Assembly: GCF_014773225.1 (NCBI RefSeq)
Contig: NZ_JACXAJ010000011.1
Coordinates: forward strand, 1-64,000
Direction: 5' to 3'
Origin: Pontibacter aquaedesilientis
Lineage (GTDB): Bacteria > Bacteroidota > Bacteroidia > Cytophagales > Hymenobacteraceae
Length of the DNA: 64,000 bases
Part shown: piece after piece, positions 36,519 through 44,078 of the stretch
Position numbering within the stretch: position 1 is the stretch's first letter
Layout of the letters: each line of letters starts with the position of its first letter
The notes under the pieces: generated by a model
The model's database searches: none
The model's input: the letters and a program-made list of their open reading frames with translations, nothing else
What the model was told of the DNA's origin: nothing
Translations under genes and position numbers: made by a program

Positions 36519-37958
36519 ATGAGTAACCTTTCAGGTATAATTAAATCCATCCGCGACATCATGCGCCAGGATGCAGGAGTAGACGGAGATGCACAGCGTA
36601 TCTCCCAGATGGTTTGGATGCTTTTTTTGAAAGTTTTCAGCAACAAGGAGGAAGAGTGGGAACTGACCATTGACAACTATAAATCGCCAATACCTGCCAA
36701 GCTGCAATGGAGTAACTGGGCTGCCGACGAGGAAGGTATGACTGGCGACGAGCTGCTCGACTTCGTGAACAACGAACTGTTCGAGACGCTGAAAAATCTG
36801 GATGTAGCACCGAAGACCGACCCGCAGGGCTGGATCGTGAAGCAGGTGTTTGAGGATACCTATAACTACATGAAGAGCGGCACGCTGATCAGGCAGGTGA
36901 TTAACAAAATCAACCAGATTGACTTTAACTCTTCCTCGGACCGCCATCTGTTCAACGACATTTACGAGAACATGCTCAAGGAACTGCAAAGCGCTGGCTC
37001 CTCGGGCGAGTACTATACCCCGCGTGCCGTTACGCAGTTTATGGTAGACATGACGGCTCCGCAGATGGGTGAAAGTGTGCTTGACCCAGCCTGCGGAACG
37101 GGTGGTTTCCTGACCTGTGCCATTGAACATGTCCGCACCCAGCTGAGCAACCCCAGTGACATACAGACGCTGCAGGAGAGCTTTCAGGGGGTAGAGAAAA
37201 AGCCGCTGCCGCACATGCTGGCTACTACTAACCTGATGCTGCACGGCATGGATGTGCCGGTGATTCGCCACGATAACCTGTTGGTGCGTTCTTACGACAG
37301 CTGGGGGCCGAAAGACCAGGTAGATATTATCCTGAGCAACCCACCTTTCGGGGGGACCGAAGAAGAAGGCACCGACGCCAATTTCCCACCTAAGTTCAAG
37401 ACCAAGGAAACAGCCGACCTGTTTATGGCCCTTATCATGCGCCTGCTCAAAGACAACGGACGCGCCGCCGTGGTACTACCCGACGGTACGCTGTTTGGCG
37501 AGGGCGTGAAAACGCGCATTAAGGAAGAGTTGCTGAGCAAGTGCAACCTGCATACCATCGTGCGCCTGCCCAATGGTGTGTTTAACCCTTACACCAGCAT
37601 TAAAACCAACCTGTTGTTCTTCACCAAAGGCCAGCCTACCAAAGAGATGTGGTACTTTGAGCACCCTTACCCTACCGGGCAGAAAAGCTACAACAAGGGC
37701 AAACCGATCAACATAAAGGAGTTTGATCTGGAAAAAACTTGGTGGAACAACCGCGAGGAGAACGAGTATGCTTGGCGCGTGCCAGTGGAGGAGATCGTAG
37801 CCCGCAACTATAACCTCGACATCAAGAACCCGCATGCCCCGGAAACGGCTCTCGGTGATCCAAACGAGCTACTGGCCCAACTGCAGCAAACAGCACAGCG
37901 CGTGAAGGCGCTGCAGCAGGACATTGTAAACGCATTAGAAGAATCCCTATTAAGCTAA
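36519..37958 (+). CDS. hsdM: type I restriction-modification methyltransferase subunit M
   Basis: A 479-residue N6-adenine methyltransferase. It has an N-terminal HsdM helical domain (IRQVINKINQIDF) and a catalytic domain with SAM motif I DPACGTGGFL (D189) and catalytic motif IV NPPFGG (N274). The C-terminus is a coiled coil (LLAQLQQTAQRVKALQQDIV) for HsdS contact. The length is normal. It would modify host sites if a working HsdS is made; the hsdS gene 7 bp downstream is disrupted. Confidence 0.95.
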   Translation: MSNLSGIIKSIRDIMRQDAGVDGDAQRISQMVWMLFLKVFSNKEEEWELTIDNYKSPIPAKLQWSNWAADEEGMTGDELLDFVNNELFETLKNLDVAPKTDPQGWIVKQVFEDTYNYMKSGTLIRQVINKINQIDFNSSSDRHLFNDIYENMLKELQSAGSSGEYYTPRAVTQFMVDMTAPQMGESVLDPACGTGGFLTCAIEHVRTQLSNPSDIQTLQESFQGVEKKPLPHMLATTNLMLHGMDVPVIRHDNLLVRSYDSWGPKDQVDIILSNPPFGGTEEEGTDANFPPKFKTKETADLFMALIMRLLKDNGRAAVVLPDGTLFGEGVKTRIKEELLSKCNLHTIVRLPNGVFNPYTSIKTNLLFFTKGQPTKEMWYFEHPYPTGQKSYNKGKPINIKEFDLEKTWWNNREENEYAWRVPVEEIVARNYNLDIKNPHAPETALGDPNELLAQLQQTAQRVKALQQDIVNALEESLLS

Positions 37959-38713
37959 GCCGCGCATGTTACTACTGGAGCAATTCGAAAACCTGACGCT
38001 GCACCCCAAAAACGCAGCCAGGCTAAAAGGACTCGTCCTGCAGCTGGCCGTGCAGGGAAAACTGACAGAGAACTGGCGCAGGCAAAATCCTGACGTAGAG
38101 CCTACCACTGAACTGATGAAGCGCATTGAAGCAGAGAAGTTGGTGCAATCAAAAGGTAAGAAATTAAAGGATAAAAATTTAAAGCCAATTTCAGCTGATG
38201 AGCCATCGCATGACCTGCCTAAAAGCTGGTTATGGTGCAGGCTAGGTGAAATAATACATATTTCCTCTGGTAACGGATTAACAGCTAGGGATATGGCAGC
38301 TGAAGGCACTATACCTGTTTATGGAGGGAATGGCATAAATGGCTATCACAACACTTACAATGTAGAGGAGCAAACTATAGTAATTGGTAGAGTAGGTTTC
38401 TATTGTGGAAGCATACACTTAACTCAAACAAAGGCTTGGGTAACAGATAATGCTTTTATTACAACTTTCTCAAAGCAGAATATTCACCGAGACTTTCTAG
38501 TTTGGCTTCTCAAGGCAACTAATTTAAAAGAAGATGAAAATGCTACTGCACAACCAGTAATATCTGGCAAGAAAGTTTATCCTATTCTGATTGCGCTCCC
38601 TCCCCTTGCCGAGCAGGAAGCCATTGTGGCGCGGGTGGAAGTGCTAATGCAGAAAATAGAGGAGCTGGAGATGTAAGCTTCCCCGTATTTTAGGCCATTG
38701 TAAAGTTGGTTTT

Positions 38714-39499
38714 TCAAGTTACAATTTCCTCCAATAATTCCACCGGTGTTCTGAAATTCAGTGCCTGATGCGGCCGGTGGTGGTTATAGTCCTGCATCCA
38801 CTCCTCGCTCTTCTGCCGCACCTCGGCAAGGGTCTTGAACACGTAGGCGTTTAGCAATTCTCTTCTGATACTGCCGTTGCAGCGCTCGATATAGGCGTTT
38901 TGCGTCGGCTTGCCTGGCTGAATAAAGACCAGCCTCACCTTGTTCTCTCTGCACCAGTCCTCGAGTTTGTGGGAGATGAACTCCGGCCCGTTGTCGACGC
39001 GAATCATCTCGGGTAGCCCCCTGAACTCTTTCAGGTACTCGAGCACTCTTATCAGCCGCAGGGCAGGTATGGACAGGTCCGCCTCCATGGTGAGAATCTC
39101 GCGGTTGTAGTCATCGACAATGTTGAGCAGCCTGAACTTGCGGCCATCCCAGAGGCTGTCACTCATAAAATCCACCGACCAAACCTGGTTGATCCTCTCG
39201 GGCTGAAACAGGGCCTGCTTGACGCGCGCCGGCAATCTTTTCCGGTGCCTTCTCCTGATATTGAGCTTCAGCTGGCTGTAGACCCGGTATACCCGTTTGT
39301 GGTTCCATCCGTGGCCCATCCTCCTGATGCGGTGGAAGCATTGCCAGAACCCGATCGAGGGATGCTTCTCCACCAGCAGTTGCAGCTGCTCCTCCACGAG
39401 GCTGTCGTCTTTCTCCACCGGCCTGTACTCGTAGCTGCTTCTGGCCACACCTGCGGCCTTGCAGGCCTGACGAACGCTTACCCCGTGCTCCTCCACCAT
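38714..39499 (-). CDS. IS3-family transposase, orfB (DDE catalytic part)
   Basis: A 261-residue integrase-core transposase with an intact DDE triad: D in WSVDFMSDS, D in RVDNGPEF, E in NAYIERCNG. Codons upstream of the ATG (KKALGPDEKKALAG) are open and would be reached by a -1 shift from orfA at an A7G run on the minus strand (39545 down to 39538). It is therefore normally expressed as an OrfAB fusion that performs transposition. Confidence 0.9.
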   Translation of the reverse strand: MVEEHGVSVRQACKAAGVARSSYEYRPVEKDDSLVEEQLQLLVEKHPSIGFWQCFHRIRRMGHGWNHKRVYRVYSQLKLNIRRRHRKRLPARVKQALFQPERINQVWSVDFMSDSLWDGRKFRLLNIVDDYNREILTMEADLSIPALRLIRVLEYLKEFRGLPEMIRVDNGPEFISHKLEDWCRENKVRLVFIQPGKPTQNAYIERCNGSIRRELLNAYVFKTLAEVRQKSEEWMQDYNHHRPHQALNFRTPVELLEEIVT

Positions 39500-39531
39500 G
39501 AACCCTGCCAGCGCCTTTTTCTCGTCAGGCC

Positions 39532-39825
39532 CTAAAGCTTTTTTTCAACCGCGTCCTTGAGGGCGTGGTGCACCAGCGAGAGCTCGGCGAACATCTTCTT
39601 GAGGCGGGCGTTCTCCTCCTCAAGCTCCTTCATCCGCTTGAGTTCCTTTACCTCCAGGCCTCCGTAGCGCTGGCGCCACTTGTAGAAGGCTGCGGTGCTG
39701 ACACCCAGCTCCCGGCAGAGTTCCTGGGCGTTGCGGCCCTGCTCATGCTCCTTGAGGGCCTTGATGATCTGCGTCTCTGTGAATCTTGTCTTTTTCATTC
39801 CATCTAAAGTTAAACATTTTGTCAA
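39532..39825 (-). CDS. IS3-family transposase, orfA (HTH part)
   Basis: A 97-residue DNA-binding protein with a transposase HTH (TETQIIKALKEHEQG, then AQELCRELGVSTAAFYKWR) and a leucine-rich coiled coil (RMKELEEENARLKKMFAEL). It ends VEKKL-stop, with the codons GAA-AAA-AAG that form the slippery run for programmed -1 frameshifting into orfB. On its own it acts as an end-binding regulator. Confidence 0.9.
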   Translation of the reverse strand: MTKCLTLDGMKKTRFTETQIIKALKEHEQGRNAQELCRELGVSTAAFYKWRQRYGGLEVKELKRMKELEEENARLKKMFAELSLVHHALKDAVEKKL

Positions 39826-40867
39826 CTTCTAAATGGCCAACTTTCAGGGAAGTCTACAGAGAAACAAACTTCGGAACGCATACAACTGAAACAGCAATTA
39901 GGAACCGCTGCCTTACAACAATTAACAACCGCCACAGACGAAGAACTAGAGCAAAATTGGCTTTTCCTGAAGCAGCACTTCCACACCATGTTTGATGAAG
40001 CCGCGAACGTAAAAAAACTCCGCGAAACCATCCTCCAGCTGGCCGTACAAGGGAAACTTACCGCCACCTGGCGCACCCAAAACCCCACCACCGAACCAGC
40101 CTCCGAACTCCTGAAACGCGTTCAGGCTGAAAAGGCGCAACTGGTAAAGGACAAAAAAATTAAAAAGGAAAAACTGCTGGATCCGATTTTAGAGGTCGAT
40201 GTGCCTTATACTTTGCCTGAAGGTTGGGTGTGGAGCAGGTTTGGTGATTTATTGTTAGATATTGAAGCTGGTAAAAGCCCAAGCTGCAATCCACAAGAGG
40301 CAAATCTTGATGAATGGGGTGTGATCAAAATTAGTGCAGTATCATGGGGAGAGTTCTTAGACAGAGAAAATAAGAAGTTACCACCATCTGTGCTTCCATT
40401 CAAAGACAAAGAGATTATGCCTGGAGATTTTATTATGTCCCGTGCTAATACTGCTGACTTGATTGCAAGAAGTGTAATAGTTGGAGATTCGGTTCGTTCG
40501 AAGCTGCTATTAAATGATAAGACGTAAAGGGTTCGCTTCCAATCTAATACAGTCAAAGCTTACTGTAACCTGTTTAACAATTGTTCAGTTGCAAGGGCCT
40601 ATTATAAAGAAGTAGCTTCAGGAACTAGCGACTCAATGAAAAATATAGGGAGAGAGCAGATTAAAGATTTGCTTATACCTCTACCTCCCGAAGTTGAACA
40701 GCAAGCTATATTCAGCAAAGTGGATCAACTGATGCAGCTTTGTGGTAAACTGGAGCAGCATATTCAGCAGTCAAAGGAAGAGGCAGAGGCGCTAATGAAA
40801 GCGGTTATGCAGGAAGCTTTGCAGGTGCAAGAGGAGGTTATCTTTTAACTAAACCTAGAAAATCTAA

Positions 40868-42844
40868 ATGCGAATAACAAAAAGAGTAAAATCAGAATTA
40901 TTAGGTTTCCTTTTGAAGGCTCCTAATGCTTTTGGTGAGTTTGATGAAAATGAAGGAATTATACCTTTTCTCAATGAAATTTGGGATTTGAGGGCGATGC
41001 CTTCTACTGATGAAAGGTTCCAAGATGCATATAGAGATATTTATCATCATACGATTAATAATGATGATTGGAGTTTAGAATATCTTTTTATTGATCGGCT
41101 AAATTTATTGGAGGATGATGAAAGCTTCAAGAAGTTTATAGAGACAATTGTAAATCCTAGGTACAAAAAAAGTGAAGATGAAATTTTCACTTTTGTAGCA
41201 AGCATAAATAAGTATTTGGGAAAAGGCAAACTACAATTAGCTATAACAGCTTACAACGAAGACAACCTACCAATTTACTCCCTACAAACAAAGGAAGATG
41301 TTGATGACTTACCTGCTCATATAAAATTAAATGACTATCCATTTTATGTAGTCAAAACACCTAAGAGTAGGTCAAAGTACAAAAGCTCCCATTCTAATCC
41401 CCCTACTACTCCTGCTTTTGTACTTGTCTTTAATGATGGATGGAATGATTTTAGTGTATGGTCAGAATTTTCATTATTTTACTATAATGATGGTGATACA
41501 TGTGAGTACATCGGGGATACTAAAATAATCTTTAAAGAAGAGTTGAATACCCCCGAGTTTATTCCTGATGAGTTTAATAGACTAACACGAGACTTTTGCT
41601 CACTTGGTCAAGAAGTTAGCTATTATCACAACCTTCAAAATTCTGTAGAGAGAGACTTTGAGAGTGTTCTTTACGCATTAAGAGATGCAGCTTTCTTCCC
41701 TCAAATTCAAGAAGCGTTCGAAGAACAAGGAAATTTTGTAAACTCACTTGTTAGAGATGATAAGGCTGAGAGGTTATTAAGAGAAGCAAAACATATTATA
41801 ACTAATGGAGATAATTCATCCGAGTTATACAATTTTACTTATACTTTTAAACCAGCATTTTCAGATACACCTGTTGATGTCAATTTTGGATTCAATGCAG
41901 ACTCTTCGACACCTAGCAGAATTTATGGCCTGATTGGTAAAAATGGTACTGGGAAAACTCAATTAGTTACTTCTTTGCCAAACAAGATAGCAAAAAGAGA
42001 GGATGGTTTCTTTTCCCCAAAAGCACCTCTTTTTAGTAAAGTAATAGCCATATCTTATAGCATCTTCGATAGATTTGAAATACCTCAAACAACAGCATCT
42101 TTCAACTATATTTATTGTGGTTTACGCAACGAGAAAGGAGAATTTGTTTCTGAGGAGATTCTGGTAGAGCGCTTTCATAAAACTTGGAAGAGAATTGAAG
42201 AATTAAAGCGCATCAATAAATGGAGAAAAATTCTCCTAAATTTTATTGATGAAGAGTTGGTGAATCAATTTATAGTGGAGCGAGATGAAATTGAATTTCG
42301 AACAAACAAATATGAAGTTAAGATAAGTGGTTTTAACATTATCAAAAACATACTAAGTTCAGGTCAGAGCATTTTACTATATATTATATCTGAAATTGTC
42401 GCGCACATTCGATATGACTCTCTATTAATCTATGATGAACCAGAAACTCATTTACATCCAAATGCAATTACACAGCTAATGAACACTATTTATGAGCTTG
42501 TAAATGAATTTGAGTCTTATTGTATCATAGCCACACATTCACCGCTTGTAATTAGAGAATTATTCTCTAGAAATGTGTATGTCATTGAAAGGCACGGCGA
42601 CATTCCATCTATACGGCTTATAGGAATTGAATCATTTGGTGAGAACTTAACGACCCTTACTGATGAGGTCTTTGGAAATAAAGATGTTGACAAACAATAT
42701 AAGATGATAATTCAGAATCTTGTTAATGACGGTGCATCTTATGATAGTATTGTCTCAACTCTGTCATCTAATGATACTCCTTTAAGTCTTAATGCACGAT
42801 TGTATATCAAAAGCCAAATAAAAGTAAGAAATGAGAACGCTTAA
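40868..42844 (+). CDS. AAA/ABC-type ATPase, PtuA-like (Septu-type)
   Basis: A 658-residue ATPase: about 340 residues of family-specific N-terminus, Walker A GLIGKNGTGKT (K363), an ILSSGQS signature-like motif, Walker B LLIYDEPETHLHP (D523, E524) and a switch ATHSPL. This is the layout of SMC/OLD-like ATPases such as PtuA. The next gene, an HNH nuclease, overlaps it by 14 bp, which is the classical Septu arrangement. In Septu the ATPase complex licenses nuclease action on infection. The coding sequence is AT-rich compared with hsdM upstream, suggesting separate acquisition. It lies 20 bp after the hsdS remnant. Confidence 0.75.
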   Translation: MRITKRVKSELLGFLLKAPNAFGEFDENEGIIPFLNEIWDLRAMPSTDERFQDAYRDIYHHTINNDDWSLEYLFIDRLNLLEDDESFKKFIETIVNPRYKKSEDEIFTFVASINKYLGKGKLQLAITAYNEDNLPIYSLQTKEDVDDLPAHIKLNDYPFYVVKTPKSRSKYKSSHSNPPTTPAFVLVFNDGWNDFSVWSEFSLFYYNDGDTCEYIGDTKIIFKEELNTPEFIPDEFNRLTRDFCSLGQEVSYYHNLQNSVERDFESVLYALRDAAFFPQIQEAFEEQGNFVNSLVRDDKAERLLREAKHIITNGDNSSELYNFTYTFKPAFSDTPVDVNFGFNADSSTPSRIYGLIGKNGTGKTQLVTSLPNKIAKREDGFFSPKAPLFSKVIAISYSIFDRFEIPQTTASFNYIYCGLRNEKGEFVSEEILVERFHKTWKRIEELKRINKWRKILLNFIDEELVNQFIVERDEIEFRTNKYEVKISGFNIIKNILSSGQSILLYIISEIVAHIRYDSLLIYDEPETHLHPNAITQLMNTIYELVNEFESYCIIATHSPLVIRELFSRNVYVIERHGDIPSIRLIGIESFGENLTTLTDEVFGNKDVDKQYKMIIQNLVNDGASYDSIVSTLSSNDTPLSLNARLYIKSQIKVRNENA

Positions 42845-43685
42845 TTTCTACGATGAAGACGCTTTTGATTTTTATGAAGATGTCATCAAGAGCAAAAGGA
42901 ATTCAAAAGATGATCCACATTATAAGCAGCGAGTATCCTCCCACAATGAGACAATAAAGCTACTATATTCTAATTATGACAGAAATTTTGGCCGCAATTC
43001 ACTGCAGTTACTATCCAAGCATGGTTTCGCTGGGAGTGATAAAGAGGATCTTCATAGACTTTATTCCTACAAAGCAAAAAAATTTCAGAGTCTCAAAATA
43101 AAATTAACAACTACAGAATCAAACAAGAAGTTAAGCACCTGTCAAAATTGTACAATAGGTGAGGTAAACTCATTTGATCATTTCGTGCCTCAGGAAGAAT
43201 TTGCGGAGTTTGTAGTAAACCCTAAAAATCTTTTCCCAAGCTGTACTAAATGTAATGGGTATAAGAGCACCGCTTGGCGTAATGGAAATAAGAAGCTTTT
43301 CCTAAATTTATATCTTGATTCTTTACCAGAAGAACAATATCTATTTGTAAATATTATAAATGGTAATGGATCAATAGAAACGGAATTTTATTTAGCTAAC
43401 ACTAATGGTATTGACCAGGAGTTGTACGAATTAATTCATAATCACTATATTAAACTACACCTGTGCCCTAGATTTAGTGAAAATGCTGATACAGTAATAA
43501 CTGAATTAGAAAATAGTATTAAAAATATAGCTAAAAAACTTCCTAAGAATGAAGTAATAGAAACCATTGTTGAAACAGCTTCAGATAATAAAGTAGCTTT
43601 TGGTCATAACTATTGGAAGTCTGTTTTAGAAATCGCCTTAGTCAGAGATGCTACTTTCATGAATACGTTCGAGTGGAGCAATTAA
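42831..43685 (+). CDS. HNH endonuclease, PtuB-like
   Basis: A 284-residue nuclease with a zinc-bound HNH fold: C104-x-x-C107, D116-H117 (SFDHFVP), then N in FVVNPKNLFPSC and C138-x-x-C141-N (CTKCNGYKS). This is the usual order of a His-Me finger nuclease with two zinc knuckles, and the catalytic His is present. The gene overlaps the ATPase gene by 14 bp, so the proteins are made together, presumably as a PtuA/PtuB-like effector complex. It could also be a variant ATPase-HNH system outside Septu. Confidence 0.75.
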   Translation: MRTLNFYDEDAFDFYEDVIKSKRNSKDDPHYKQRVSSHNETIKLLYSNYDRNFGRNSLQLLSKHGFAGSDKEDLHRLYSYKAKKFQSLKIKLTTTESNKKLSTCQNCTIGEVNSFDHFVPQEEFAEFVVNPKNLFPSCTKCNGYKSTAWRNGNKKLFLNLYLDSLPEEQYLFVNIINGNGSIETEFYLANTNGIDQELYELIHNHYIKLHLCPRFSENADTVITELENSIKNIAKKLPKNEVIETIVETASDNKVAFGHNYWKSVLEIALVRDATFMNTFEWSN

Positions 43686-43688
43686 ATT

Positions 43689-44062
43689 TTGTTTAAAAAC
43701 GGGAGCCGCAGCAAGATCAAAACAGATATTGTCATCAATAAGGATAGAGATGATTGTGTGGTACTGGACACCAAATGGAAAAACCTAAATGGCTATAATC
43801 CTTTCCCCGATGACCTGCGACAGATGTATGTGTATCACCAGTATTACAATGCCAAGAAAGTCGCTTGGTGTATCCCAATACAAACTATAACTTAAAAAGC
43901 GGCAAATACCTCGACCAAGATAACGGAAAAGAAACAGACAAGGAATGTAGCGTACTCTCACTTCCTGTTCTGCATAGAATTGATTTATGGCAGAAGTCTA
44001 TTTATAAAGAAGTAAAAGATTGGTTGATACTCCCGTTTTTAATTAAAGGCTCCGATCCTTAA
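43689..44062 (+). pseudogene. McrC-like C-terminal fragment, frameshifted
   Basis: The first frame carries the nuclease core of McrC-family proteins (KTDIVIN, then [10 protein letters not shown] and [18 protein letters not shown]). After about 43865 the matching sequence continues in another frame as [14 protein letters not shown] to KEVKDWL, so a 1-base indel broke the gene. The N-terminal two thirds of McrC and any McrB are absent. It begins 3 bp after the HNH stop, suggesting the ATPase/HNH module replaced an older mcrBC locus. Confidence 0.7.
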
Positions 44063-44078
44063 ACATCCAGAAACTAAC

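Larger units (their letters stand above)
38672..39858 (-). mobile_element. intact IS3-family insertion sequence in hsdS
   Basis: A 1187-bp element bounded by TG...CA. Terminal inverted repeats of about 37 bp match imperfectly: TGTAAGCTTCCCC at the left, TGTAGACTTCCCT inward from the right, both continuing to GGCCATT and AAGTTG. The 4-bp target GAGA is duplicated at 38668-38671 and 39859-39862; a 4-bp duplication fits the IS407 subgroup. It contains overlapping-frame orfA/orfB transposase genes on the minus strand, opposite to hsdS. Ends, genes and duplication are all undamaged, indicating a recent insertion. Confidence 0.95.
37966..40848 (+). pseudogene. hsdS: type I specificity subunit, split by an IS and an ochre codon
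   Basis: The 5' half (37966-38671) encodes the first target recognition domain and central helix (LQLAVQGKLTENWR, PLAEQEAIVARVEVLMQKIEELE). An IS3 element then intervenes, creating a stop two codons into the IS. Removing the IS and one copy of the GAGA duplication restores the frame exactly as EELE-KQTSERIQLKQQL. The 3' half repeats the HsdS plan (LQLAVQGKLTATWR from about 40030) and a second recognition domain. A TAA at 40525-40527 interrupts it after LLLNDKT, but homologous sequence continues in frame (RVRFQ, then SGTSDSMKNIGREQIKDL, PPEVEQQAIFSKVDQL) to 40848. Full-length HsdS cannot be made. The 236-residue 5' product resembles a natural half-S subunit and might still dimerise. Confidence 0.9.

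Noticed and set aside
40528-40848. A separate small gene starting at ATG 40636
   Set aside because: It is the in-frame continuation of hsdS after the ochre codon, with HsdS C-terminal sequence.
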